This document shows, in pieces, positions 6,302-14,694 of a DNA stretch of 64,000 nt; position 1 is the stretch's first letter, and the number at the start of each line of letters is the position of its first letter. The DNA comes from Flavobacterium sp. 83. Lineage in GTDB: Bacteria > Bacteroidota > Bacteroidia > Flavobacteriales > Flavobacteriaceae. The stretch is from NCBI RefSeq assembly GCF_000744835.1, contig NZ_JQMS01000001.1:1612001-1676000 (forward strand). The letters run 5' to 3'. The translations under genes and the position numbers were made by a program. The notes beneath the pieces were generated by a model that saw only the letters and a list, made by a program, of their open reading frames with translations, ran no database searches and had not been told where the DNA came from.

Positions 6302-8890
6302 ATGAGAAGAATAATAGTAGTAACATTAATTTTAGCTTTCTGCTCTTTTGTGCAAGCGCAGACAACCTATACTTGTGTAATGCATCCTGAAATTCATGCT
6401 AATAAACCTGGGAAATGTCCCAAATGCGGTATGAATTTAATTAAAGAAAAAACGGTAAAAAAAACGGTTCAAAAAAACCAAGCACCAAAAGTAGTTGTCA
6501 AAAAAGCGGTATCTGCAAAACAAAACATTAGTGAAACTAAAGTAACAGATGATGATTTGCTCCAAAATCATTCAAGTGTTTCTGATGGTGACACAAAACG
6601 TAAAGAGGAACCAGTTGATAGAATAGTCAAAAATGTGCCGGCGAGAACTGTTCGCTACGATTTATATGTAAAAGATACCATTGTCACTTTTGGTGATAGC
6701 CCTAAAAGAGCGATTGCAGTCAACGGACAAATTCCTATGCCTACACTCACGTTCAACGAAGGTGATATTGCCGAAATTCATGTGCATAATGAATTAGACG
6801 AAGATACTTCGTTGCATTGGCACGGATTATTTTTACCGAATCAATACGACGGAGTGCCTAATCTTACACAAATGCCAATTAAACCGCATACGGAGCATGT
6901 GTATAAATTTCCTATAATTCAAAACGGAACGCATTGGTACCACAGCCATACGGGTTTGCAGGAACAAATCGGGATGTACGGTTCCTTTATCATGAATAAA
7001 AGAAATGAAGATTCCACTTTTAGAAAAGGAATCGATGATTTACCAACGGTGCCAATTATCCTAAGTGAATGGACGGATATGAAACCAGAAAATGTACATC
7101 GTATGTTGCACAATGCTACGGACTGGTTTGCGATTCAAAAAGGAACAACACAAAGTTATGCTGAAGCTATAAAACAAGGACATTTTAAAACTAAAATTAC
7201 AAACGAGTGGAAGCGAATGAATGCTATGGATGTTAGTGATGTGTACTACAATGAATTTTTAATTAATGGGAAAAGAGAAAGTCAATTAACGCAATTTAAA
7301 GGTGGTGATAGAGTACGATTGCGAATTTCAAATGGTGGTGCATCAACGTATTTTTGGTTGACTTATGCCGGTGGAAAAATTACAGTGGTTGCCAATGATG
7401 GGAATGATGTAAACCCTGTTGAAGTCGATAGACTCATTATAGCTGTTGCTGAAACCTATGATGTTGTTGTGACAATTCCTGCAGATAAAACAGCGTATGA
7501 ATTCTTGGTAACTCCTGAAGACCGTACAAAATCGGTTTCCTTGTATTTGGGAAATGGGATCAAGCAATTGACAACTACACTGCCTAAACTGAAATATTTT
7601 GAGGGCATGAAGATGATGAACGGAATGATGAAAATGAACGGTGACTTAGATGACATGGGTATGAAAATGGCACTGAATCAAATGGATATGAATGTAGTGA
7701 TGTATCCAGAAATTACTGGTCCCGCAACTATCAAAGAGGGAGCTCAAAAAGAAGGTGAAATTGATCATTCTCATTCTTCACATAATATGGGAAAAATGAA
7801 AATGGATGACTCTTCTGCAAAAGAGGACAACATGAAAATGGCGGAAGAGGACTATAACAGTAACGAACTTTCAGATATCACGACCTTGAATTATGCAATG
7901 CTTAAATCACCAACGAAAACAACACTTCCAAAAGACGCACCGGTAAAAGAATTGAAATTTGAACTAACCGGAAATATGAATCGCTACGTTTGGAGTTTAG
8001 ATAATAAAGTAGTTTCAGAAACGGATAAGATTTTAATAAAAAAAGGAGAAATTATCCGTATGATAATTCACAATAATTCGATGATGCGCCATCCAATGCA
8101 CCTGCACGGGCACGATTTCAGAGTGATTAACAGGCAAGGAGAATATTCACCATTAAAAAATACGATTGACATCATGCCAATGGAAACCGATACGCTCGAA
8201 TTTGCAGCAACCGAAAGTGGTGATTGGTTTTTTCACTGCCATATTCTATATCACATGATGAGCGGAATGGGTCGGGTTTTTAGTTATGAAAACTCGCCGG
8301 CTAATCCAGAAATTCCAAATCCAAAATTAGCGCAACGAAGGTTATTTGCGGATGACAGAGCTTTTCACCTTATGGCCGAAAATGATTTTGCTACCAATGG
8401 TAACGATGGAATGGCAATGTTAGGAAATACACGTTGGAGTATTGGTACCGAATGGCGTTTGGGTTATAGCAATATGCACGGTTATGAAACTGAAACACAT
8501 ATTGGAAGATACATAGGGAAAATGCAATGGCTGATGCCGTTCATTGGTTTTGACTGGAGGTATCGAAAAATGGAAATGGGAGTAATGGATAAAAATATTT
8601 TTGGCCAAGAAAGTACCAAAAACAAACGAGCAGTTGCAAGCTTGGGATTTGAATATACATTGCCGATGCTATTGAAATTTCAAACCGAAGTTTTTAGTGA
8701 TGGAAAAGTCAGAATGCAGATAATGCGCAATGATATTCCTGTTTCAAAAAGATTGCGAATGAGTTTTATGGTAAATACAGACAAAGAATATATGGCCGGT
8801 TTGCGTTATATTGTTAAGAGAAATTTTGGAATTACCACGCATTATGACAGCGACATGGGTTTTGGTTTTGGAGTGAATTTGAATTATTAA
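6302..8890 (+). CDS. Multicopper oxidase with N-terminal HMBD and C-terminal CopB-like region
   Basis: 862 residues. Signal peptide 1-19; HMBD at about 22-44 (CVMHPE...CPKCGM); a Lys-rich linker; then a three-domain cupredoxin oxidase. Copper ligands visible: H172-W-H174-G, H211-WYH-S-H216, H597-PMH-L-H602-G, and H645-C646-H647-ILY-H651 followed by M656, the full set for T1, T2 and T3 copper. A Met-rich insertion lies at about 435-475 and a second Met/His one at about 495-520, as in CueO/CopA oxidases. Residues about 695-862 are extra and resemble the CopB outer-membrane copper protein family (aromatic, alternating strands). Probable role: oxidising Cu(I) to Cu(II) in the periplasm. The family assignment of the last domain is the least certain part. 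Confidence 0.88.
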   Translation: MRRIIVVTLILAFCSFVQAQTTYTCVMHPEIHANKPGKCPKCGMNLIKEKTVKKTVQKNQAPKVVVKKAVSAKQNISETKVTDDDLLQNHSSVSDGDTKRKEEPVDRIVKNVPARTVRYDLYVKDTIVTFGDSPKRAIAVNGQIPMPTLTFNEGDIAEIHVHNELDEDTSLHWHGLFLPNQYDGVPNLTQMPIKPHTEHVYKFPIIQNGTHWYHSHTGLQEQIGMYGSFIMNKRNEDSTFRKGIDDLPTVPIILSEWTDMKPENVHRMLHNATDWFAIQKGTTQSYAEAIKQGHFKTKITNEWKRMNAMDVSDVYYNEFLINGKRESQLTQFKGGDRVRLRISNGGASTYFWLTYAGGKITVVANDGNDVNPVEVDRLIIAVAETYDVVVTIPADKTAYEFLVTPEDRTKSVSLYLGNGIKQLTTTLPKLKYFEGMKMMNGMMKMNGDLDDMGMKMALNQMDMNVVMYPEITGPATIKEGAQKEGEIDHSHSSHNMGKMKMDDSSAKEDNMKMAEEDYNSNELSDITTLNYAMLKSPTKTTLPKDAPVKELKFELTGNMNRYVWSLDNKVVSETDKILIKKGEIIRMIIHNNSMMRHPMHLHGHDFRVINRQGEYSPLKNTIDIMPMETDTLEFAATESGDWFFHCHILYHMMSGMGRVFSYENSPANPEIPNPKLAQRRLFADDRAFHLMAENDFATNGNDGMAMLGNTRWSIGTEWRLGYSNMHGYETETHIGRYIGKMQWLMPFIGFDWRYRKMEMGVMDKNIFGQESTKNKRAVASLGFEYTLPMLLKFQTEVFSDGKVRMQIMRNDIPVSKRLRMSFMVNTDKEYMAGLRYIVKRNFGITTHYDSDMGFGFGVNLNY

Positions 8891-8907
8891 GTTAATTTAG
8901 TTCTTTG

Positions 8908-8944
8908 AAAAAAAAGATTGTTCAAAAAAAACAATCTTTTTTTT
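8908..8944 (+). terminator. Terminator of the copper block
   Basis: Arms AAAAAAGATTGTT and AACAATCTTTTTTTT around an A-rich loop, ending in a T-run, 18 nt after the multicopper oxidase stop. Confidence 0.75.
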
Positions 8945-9025
8945 GGGGTAGGTGTTAATTATGAATTGATTACGATTTACTAATTCAATAGATACAGTTT
9001 TTATTTGAAGGTTTTTAGATTTGGC

Positions 9026-9056
9026 TTTGTGCATTTCAAAAATAGTACTATTTTTG
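9026..9056 (+). promoter_or_regulatory. Promoter of tRNA-Glu
   Basis: TTTG at 9026-9029, 19 nt, then TATTTTTG at 9049-9056. This matches the Bacteroidota sigma-A pattern (TTTG, about 19 nt, TAnnTTTG) and lies 20 nt before the tRNA. Confidence 0.7.
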
Positions 9057-9076
9057 CACCCGAAACAAAAAAACAG

Positions 9077-9148
9077 GGCCCGTTCGTCTATCGGTTAGGA
9101 CGCATGGTTTTCATCCATGTAAGAGCGGTTCGATTCCGCTACGGGCTA
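9077..9148 (+). tRNA. tRNA-Glu (anticodon TTC)
   Basis: Cloverleaf by eye: acceptor GGCCCGT pairs with ACGGGCT (9141-9147), discriminator A; D arm GTC...GAC; anticodon stem CATGG/CCATG with loop TTTTCAT, anticodon TTC; T arm AGCGG-TTCGATT-CCGCT. CCA is not encoded. The accessory region 9.4-14.9 kb begins just downstream of it. Confidence 0.95.
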
Positions 9149-9233
9149 CAATTTTAAATAAAGTGATTTAGAATTATAATTCATGTCTTTATGTAAAGAT
9201 GTAAGTTAATTCAATTCATAGACTACAAATTCA

Positions 9234-9267
9234 AAAGCCTCGAAAATTATTTTTCGAGGCTTTTTTT
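9234..9267 (+). terminator. Terminator downstream of tRNA-Glu
   Basis: Stem AAAGCCTCGAAAA / TTTTCGAGGCTTT with a short AT loop and a T-run; about 85 nt after the tRNA. Confidence 0.75.
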
Positions 9268-9438
9268 ATTACTGGATGTGACTATCCTTGTTATAGATAG
9301 ATTGGTATTAGGAAAGCATTGTACCACATTGGTATAGTGTCCCGATTTTATATACTGTAAGTATTTTTTGTGATTCGTATTTCTAATCTGTTTTTCTGGC
9401 CATTGCATCTGGGGATTATAGTGCTATTTGAGTTTCTT

Positions 9439-10032
9439 TTACTTCCAAATTTTAAAATTTAGTTTAAATTTTTTCTTTTCAAGGAGCGAAAACCAGTCAA
9501 TAAAAAGCAAGGCACAGATGAGTAGTAAACCAAGAACCAAACTAGCAATCGATTTCCATGATAGAGATGCATTTATAATACCATCAAAATTTTTTGATGC
9601 AAATTTACCAAGATGAACTGCAACAGAATCACTTATGAATTTGCCAACAAAAAAGGCAGGAATAATTTGGATTGGTTTTATTCGGGCCATACCACCTGCT
9701 AAAAACAGTGGAGTTGTAGGGAGTGGTAATAAAGAATAAGCCACTATTATCAATTGACTTTTCCAGCCTTTTTCACTCATTTTATTTCCGAGAAACTGAA
9801 CCTCTTTATTTTTTTCTGGTTTAAATATTTTATCTGCCAGCAATGGTATATAAAGAGTTAGGACAAATCGTCCTATAATTGAACCAGCAACTCCTATTAC
9901 AATAACCAACCAAGTATTTAACCCAAACAGTATTTGTAAAGGAACCATAATTGAAAAAGCCGGGGGAAAAGGAATTGGAACTACATCAAACAAAAATGCG
10001 CCTGCAAAGACCAATAAATACTGCCACCACAT
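9439..10032 (-). CDS. DedA/VTT-like integral membrane protein
   Basis: 197 residues with about five hydrophobic segments. The pattern (loop with G-x-x-x-G-R near residue 48, then LLPLPTTPLFLAGGMARI in the middle and a GKFISDS helix) resembles the VTT/DedA (SNARE-associated) family of membrane proteins, several of which are lipid flippases. Identification is by pattern only. Its start ATG (10030-10032) abuts the first copy of a 130-nt repeat, so its leader lies inside that repeat. It has no operon partner. Confidence 0.55.
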   Translation of the reverse strand: MWWQYLLVFAGAFLFDVVPIPFPPAFSIMVPLQILFGLNTWLVIVIGVAGSIIGRFVLTLYIPLLADKIFKPEKNKEVQFLGNKMSEKGWKSQLIIVAYSLLPLPTTPLFLAGGMARIKPIQIIPAFFVGKFISDSVAVHLGKFASKNFDGIINASLSWKSIASLVLGLLLICALLFIDWFSLLEKKKFKLNFKIWK

Positions 10033-10164
10033 ATTTTATTTAGATATTAAGTTGCAACTGAATTACTGCGGTACTAATATCCGCATTTTTTAAAAGCGAA
10101 CCGTTGCAAAAACTTTAAAATAAGTTTTATAATTCACATGTTGAGTTGGTTTTTGTTGTAATGA
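10033..10164. repeat. Direct repeat, copy A
   Basis: About 132 nt, closely similar (roughly nine in ten positions by eye) and in the same orientation to 11017-11149. The shared core includes TACTAATATCCGCA and AAAAGCGAACCGTT. The pair brackets the lipocalin gene. The rest of the gap to 10371 (10165-10371) shows no gene. Confidence 0.8.
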
Positions 10165-10371
10165 AAAAAATGTGTCTTTGGTGGAACTGGAAGGGCACTG
10201 ACGCTTCTGAGGCTTAAACGGGGGCAAAAATGGGATAATTCAAACACAAAACAGCAACAAATTAAGGCGGGTATTTTTGGTGTAAATTAATCTAATTCAT
10301 CTGTATAAGGTGTTGTTAGCGAATGTCTTGGTGTTCGATCTATTGAATTTTTACTGCTGATGGGCAGCAAG

Positions 10372-10908
10372 TCACAGTTGTTTCGTTTTTTGGAGTTTTG
10401 ATAAATCAAATCCATTCAATTTAAGTCTGGAAATAATCTCCTGATAAACCGTATCGTCCATTTTTGATTTTCTGGATAGAATCCATAAATATTTTTTGTT
10501 CGGGTGGCTAACGACTGCATAGCTATAATCATCAGCCAAATCAATTATCCAGTACTTCGCTTTGAATGGCCAAAAAAATTGCACTTTCAATTTTGCATTA
10601 CCTGAATTCTTTTCAACAAAAGCTTTGCCTTTTATGTAAGATTGTTTGCCATTCACACTGTCACGATTGCAGCGGTTCTCTACAATCATATATCCTTTTT
10701 CACTCAGCGTATATTCCGCCGTGGTACAGTGACAGCCTTTCTGAAATATTTGCGGATAGGAAGCAATTTCATACCACTTTCCGACATATTTATTCAAGTC
10801 TACATTGGGAACAGTCTGTAGCTTCTGTGCATTCAGTGTTGTAATTGTCATAACTAGTAAGAGTGTGAATAAGTTAAGGATTGATCTAAATAATATTATT
10901 TTTTTCAT
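10372..10908 (-). CDS. Lipocalin family protein (Blc-like)
   Basis: 178 residues. Signal peptide about 1-27 ending LNAQ; it has no lipobox, unlike E. coli Blc. The first lipocalin motif is plain: NKYVGKWYEIASYPQIFQKG, followed by CHCTTAEYTL and a later NRC motif. The central section (VQFFWPFKAKYWIIDLADDYSYAVVSHPNKKYLWILSR) matches the bacterial Blc group almost motif by motif. Likely an exported carrier of lipids or membrane-derived hydrophobic compounds. It is flanked on both sides by copies of the same 130-nt repeat, which suggests it was inserted or duplicated with them. Confidence 0.87.
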   Translation of the reverse strand: MKKIILFRSILNLFTLLLVMTITTLNAQKLQTVPNVDLNKYVGKWYEIASYPQIFQKGCHCTTAEYTLSEKGYMIVENRCNRDSVNGKQSYIKGKAFVEKNSGNAKLKVQFFWPFKAKYWIIDLADDYSYAVVSHPNKKYLWILSRKSKMDDTVYQEIISRLKLNGFDLSKLQKTKQL

Positions 10909-11016
10909 TTAAGCTATTTTTTTAGATTCGTGAATGGTATCAGGTTGCAGCTAACGGTTTGTAAATTTGAGGTGGGCGGACTTTTCCGCACAAATGCTCC
11001 TGTAAAAATCAATAAA

Positions 11017-11149
11017 ATTTTATTTACATATTAATTTGCAACGGCAATTATTGCAATACTAATATCCGCATTTTTTAAAAGCGAACCGTTACAAAAATTT
11101 TAAAATAAGTTCTATAATTCACATATTGAGGTGGTTTTATTTGGAATGA
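11017..11149. repeat. Direct repeat, copy B
   Basis: Second copy of the repeat at 10033-10164, same orientation, with scattered substitutions. It lies in the 444-nt gap 10909-11352, which otherwise holds repeat E1 and a terminator and no gene. Confidence 0.8.
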
Positions 11150-11195
11150 CCACACTATACGAAGATTTTTAATTCGTATAACAATTCTATATCGC

Positions 11196-11270
11196 CCTAT
11201 AACACTTTGTGCCCGCTAATTATTTGTCATTAGGGTAGGTGCAAAGTCAGGGGTGTTTGCGGAGCTGGGT
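11196..11270. repeat. AAAGTC-type intergenic repeat, copy E1
   Basis: Contains CCTATAACACTTTGTGC, then GTGCAAAGTCAGG and TTTGCGGAGCTGGG. The same blocks recur at 12053-12112 and 12884-13037 in different arrangements. Confidence 0.6.
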
Positions 11271-11277
11271 GTTTTAA

Positions 11278-11320
11278 AAAATCAAAAAAGCTAAGATTTT
11301 ACTCCTAACTTTTTTGATTT
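11278..11320. terminator. Bidirectional terminator
   Basis: Arms AAATCAAAAAAGCTAAG and CTAACTTTTTTGATTT with a 9-nt loop. On the - strand it terminates the 59-residue protein gene whose stop is at 11353. Confidence 0.7.
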
Positions 11321-11352
11321 ACTGTAGTACAACATATTTACAAGCAATCAAA

Positions 11353-11532
11353 TTAATCTTTTTTATGTTGTTCTGTTTGATTTTGATTTCCGTGAATCGT
11401 ATGATCACCCACGTTCATTCCGCTTGACATTCCTATCATAAAGGCAGTGATAATTAACATAATTTTTCTTTTTGCCCAAAGAATAGGGCGTTTAGATTGC
11501 TCTAAACGTGCTTTATTATTGTGTTTATACAT
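11353..11532 (-). CDS. Small single-helix membrane protein, 59 residues
   Basis: Frame from ATG (complement of 11530-11532) to TAA (complement of 11353-11355). The translation begins MYKHNNKARLEQSKRP, has a basic WAKRK stop-transfer and one hydrophobic helix (about 24-41, LIITAFMIGMSSGMN), and ends in the polar tail VGDHTIHGNQNQTEQHKKD. A terminator sits 33 nt downstream and the 125-residue protein gene lies 85 nt upstream on the same strand. In my recollection, small proteins like these accompany heavy-metal efflux genes in flavobacteria; no efflux gene is here. Function unknown. Confidence 0.6.
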   Translation of the reverse strand: MYKHNNKARLEQSKRPILWAKRKIMLIITAFMIGMSSGMNVGDHTIHGNQNQTEQHKKD

Positions 11533-11617
11533 TTTGTAAATGATAAATGATTAGACATTTGGTATCCTCTTTATGCATGGAATTGCATAAATGCGTAAAA
11601 AGAAATTTCTAGGCTAT

Positions 11618-11995
11618 CTATAAAATTTTACAGGAGTTTCTGGAAGTAATCATCTCATTTACAAAGAGGTGTTGGGCTGTAAATGAATTTATTTTTTGAT
11701 AAAGCAGTGTTTGTAATTTTAGAAGAACCGGAATTTGAAGACTGTAACTATCTTGAAACTGGAGGTAAATTAAGTGAAATAAGAAGGAAGTTTCTCCAGT
11801 CGAATTTGTCTGATTGAAAACATATAATTTCGAACCCTTATCGTTTAATTCTCTTCTGAGAATTACGTTCGAGAATTGATAATAATCTACTGAATTTGAT
11901 TGAGAATCTAAAGCACCATCATTCACCATCAGGCCAAAAGCCAGAAAGAGAGAAATCAGATATTTTAAATGCTTTGTCAATTTATTTAATTTCAA
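11618..11995 (-). CDS. Hypothetical exported protein, 125 residues
   Basis: N-terminal MKLNKLTKHLKYLISLFLAF followed by GLMVNDG looks like a signal peptide or signal anchor. The remainder is rich in Phe, Leu, Ser and Thr with no motif I can name. Upstream of the 59-residue membrane protein on the same strand and probably co-transcribed. It resembles the small uncharacterised periplasmic proteins that precede RND metal-efflux genes in Bacteroidota, which is a recollection rather than evidence. It lies between repeats E1 and E2. The 304-nt gap 11996-12299 after it holds only repeat E2. Confidence 0.5.
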   Translation of the reverse strand: MKLNKLTKHLKYLISLFLAFGLMVNDGALDSQSNSVDYYQFSNVILRRELNDKGSKLYVFNQTNSTGETSFLFHLIYLQFQDSYSLQIPVLLKLQTLLYQKINSFTAQHLFVNEMITSRNSCKIL

Positions 11996-12052
11996 TTATT
12001 GGTATGTTGTATAATGTTTCCGTGTTTTGTTCGAGAACAAGTTTTATCAGCT

Positions 12053-12112
12053 GTGCAAAGTCTCCCGACTTTGTGCCAAATCCTATATGCCGTTAATACT
12101 TTGCGGAACTGG
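12053..12112. repeat. AAAGTC-type intergenic repeat, copy E2
   Basis: GTGCAAAGTCTCCCGACTTT forms an imperfect hairpin (AAAGTC/GACTTT), followed by CCAAATCCTATATGCCGTTA and CTTTGCGGAACTGG. The first 45 nt are nearly the same as the start of copy E3 (12884). Confidence 0.7.
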
Positions 12113-12299
12113 TATTCTAAATTTCAAATCAAAGTAATATTGTCTACCTTTTAAATACAGAAAAGCGCATTTCATCGATTGGTTTTATTTTTTTTTCCAG
12201 CTTCAAAGTAGTTTTGTTTAACAATAAGACAATAACTCCTAATTAAGATGTGTCAATATAGGAATTATTTTTTTTCAAAATATAACAAATTTTACTATT

Positions 12300-12803
12300 A
12301 TGATAACTAATTTTTTTCGTGCTTTATTGATGTTTACAGTAATTATTACAATGAATTCATGCTCATCAGACTCATCTGATGTACAATCAGCCAACACTGC
12401 ATCTCTAAAAGTAGTTAATTATAGTTACAGTACATCCGAAATTGAAACTATGAATTTAATTAATGCCTATAGAGTTAGTGTAGGGTTAAATGCATTAGAA
12501 AAAATAGATTATATCTCTCGTAAATCAGAAGAACATGACAATTATATGATTACTACTAATACAGTTAATCATAATAATTTTGTTTCTCGTTCAGAAGATA
12601 TAATAAAAGTTTTAGGGGCAAAATTGGTTGGTGAAAATATAGCTTATAATTATAATACTCCTCAAGCAGCTATAAAAGCATGGTTGGCAAGTTCGGGGCA
12701 TAAAGAAAATATTGAAGGTAATTTTACGCATTTTGGAATCTCAATAAGAAAAGACCCTGTTACAGGTAGAAATTATTACACAAACATCTTTGCTAAAATA
12801 TAA
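12300..12803 (+). CDS. CAP (SCP/PR1) domain lipoprotein
   Basis: 167 residues. A lipobox with Cys at residue 21 (MNSC) is followed by a Ser/Asp linker typical of Bacteroidota surface lipoproteins. From about residue 45 it is a CAP domain: MNLINAYRVSVGLNAL, then HDNYMITTNTVNHNNF, GENIAYN, and AIKAWLASSGHKENIEG with THFGI. The paired His (in VNHNNF and SSGHKEN) are the usual CAP cavity residues. Function of bacterial CAP lipoproteins is poorly defined. The gene sits alone between repeats E2 and E3. Confidence 0.85.
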   Translation: MITNFFRALLMFTVIITMNSCSSDSSDVQSANTASLKVVNYSYSTSEIETMNLINAYRVSVGLNALEKIDYISRKSEEHDNYMITTNTVNHNNFVSRSEDIIKVLGAKLVGENIAYNYNTPQAAIKAWLASSGHKENIEGNFTHFGISIRKDPVTGRNYYTNIFAKI

Positions 12804-12883
12804 GTTAGTTTTAAGTTGAAAATGGCTGTTTTTTCCCCGAAAGACAGTCTCTTTTTTGTTTAACATAATTATTTACACCGCTA

Positions 12884-13037
12884 GTGCAAAGTCTCCTGAC
12901 TTTGTACCAAATCCTATATTGCGGTAACACTTTACATCAATTTATTATTTGCTCATTATTGTGTGCGCAAAGTCAGAGAAGTTTGCGTGCATTTACGATA
13001 AATTTATTCTTTGAAAGAACACTTTGCGGAGCTGGGG
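12884..13037. repeat. AAAGTC-type intergenic repeat, copy E3
   Basis: Begins GTGCAAAGTCTCCTGACTTT (compare E2), continues CCAAATCCTATATTGCGGTA, then has a second block with GCGCAAAGTCAGAG and ends ACTTTGCGGAGCTGGGG (compare E1). It is longer than E2 because about 90 nt separate the two ends. Confidence 0.7.
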
Positions 13038-13049
13038 CTGGGAGTATTT

Positions 13050-14503
13050 TTATAAAGTCTCTTTTATTTTTTTTAATATTTCAATAGATTCTTTTAATTC
13101 AATATCAGTAAATTTTTTATTCAAGCTATTTTCAGGATGATGTATAGAGTGTCTTATGAATTCTGATAACGAGACATCTTTTTCTTTCCCATTTCTTGAA
13201 TCAATCCAATTTTTACTTTTTTCAAGTGACGTTAGTTTTGTTTTTCCTTCGGATTCAATATAGCCATAAAGTTCGTTATGGTAATCACTATTATTTATTC
13301 CAAATACTTCATAATTTACTTCAGCGTATGTACTTGTTTTTTTTGTTATTCTTGTAATATCTGTATAAGAATTCTTAACTTTTTCTACCTTAAAGTTTCT
13401 ATCTAAATTGAGTTTATCAATTAAATAATTTGAATGGGTTGCAAAAAATAAAATATTTCCATTACTGTTAGATGTGATTTTTACTAATTCATTCAAAAGA
13501 TTTATCTGTGCAGGTGGGTGCAAATGAGTTTCGGGTTCATCTATTAATAAAATTGTATTGTATAAACCTTTATTATAGTTTTCGATAGATATTGTCAATA
13601 AAAAGGAAATAAACTGCTTAAACCATCGCTTCTTTGATTTGTAGTCTTAGGTTTAAATTTGACACCATTATCCTCAATCAATAAAGTTATTTTGTTATTA
13701 TTTATTTGAAAAGTTATTGTAATTGGATGTTCAGGCCAAACATTATTTATATGTTTTGTTGTTAATTCACTTAATCTAGATTGTAAACTATTTATTGCAA
13801 CTGGAGAATTTAATTTTGCAACTTCATTTTCTATTTGAGATTCTTTAAATCCCGATAAAATAAAGCAATTTAATAATGGAACTGAAAATTGGCTTGGTGT
13901 TCTTGAAAAGCTAACTAAATCAATTTCATCTAATAATAGATATTCAGGTGTCGGTTTCCAAAAAACGATTTTATGGCTTAAAACCCAAAAATATTCGGGC
14001 AAGTGAATTAAAAAATAATCATTTAGATTTAAATCCTCTAATTCTTTTTCATTCGGTCCTTTTTTTGAAACAACTCCTTCTTTGTCAGTATAATCAGGGA
14101 AAATATTTTGAGTAAATTTTATTTTCTCAATGTATTCTTTCTGCTTGTTAGGATTTGCTTCATAAGAAGTCTCAATGTCAATAAACTCAATTTTAATTTT
14201 ATCTAATATACTTTTTTCAAAACTATGATTTTTTGAAAGGTGTTTGAAAAGCGCTATTGATTCATTTTCTCCAAGTAAGTAATGAAAATTGATTACAATC
14301 GATTCTGATTCATTAAAATAATCATTTGGATAAACTAAATCTTCATAATTTTCAATTAATGAAATTGCTTTTAAAAAACTACTTTTTCCTGATTCATTAA
14401 TTCCTAAAAGTGAATATGTATAACTTTTATTTATTTCAACAACACTAAATTCTAATGATTGAATACTTTTATAATTTTCAATTTTTATTATTTCTAATTT
14501 CAT
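13050..14503 (-). pseudogene. AAA ATPase with HEPN-like C-terminus, frameshifted
   Basis: Two adjoining - strand frames make one gene. The first (14503 to 13595) has Walker A GINESGKS at residues 34-41 and then stops after an out-of-place SSLFPFY. The second (to 13050) holds Walker B LLIDEPETHLHP and the H-loop FFATHSN. Reading through the junction, adding one T to the run at 13620-13622 (GGTTTAAG on the coding strand) restores SDGFKQFISFLLTIS and a 484-residue protein, so a single-base deletion explains the break. The C-terminus has FIRHSIHHPEN (R451, H456), an R-x4-H pattern like HEPN ribonucleases. Overall an ABC-type/OLD-like ATPase of the kind found in abortive-infection systems; it is inactive if the frameshift is real rather than a sequencing error. 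Confidence 0.8.
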
Positions 14504-14694
14504 ATTATTGTGCTAATGTGTTGAATTTTATGTTTTTAGGTAATATTACCGCTACCTTGTGTATACCCGGTACAGATTAGCGATTATGCACCCAAATTTG
14601 GTTGGCTTCACGCTACTTTGTTTCGTTTTATCTATTTTCAAATATATAAATAAAATATTACAAAATATAAAAGCAACTTTATATTGTTGATTAC

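Noticed and set aside
9077..9148. tRNA-Glu as an integration site for a mobile island
   Set aside because: Accessory genes follow it, but no integrase gene and no direct repeat of the tRNA 3' end was found downstream.
11896..12096. Short + strand frame ending CAKSPDFVPNPICR
   Set aside because: Its C-terminus is translated from repeat E2 and its N-terminus is antisense to the 125-residue protein gene.
12053..13037. E-type repeats as integron attC sites
   Set aside because: They have hairpins and flank single genes, but I could not find the GTTRRRY/RYYYAAC core pair of attC and no integrase is in the window.
12884..13087. Short + strand frame in the gap before the ATPase pseudogene
   Set aside because: It lies almost wholly within repeat E3.
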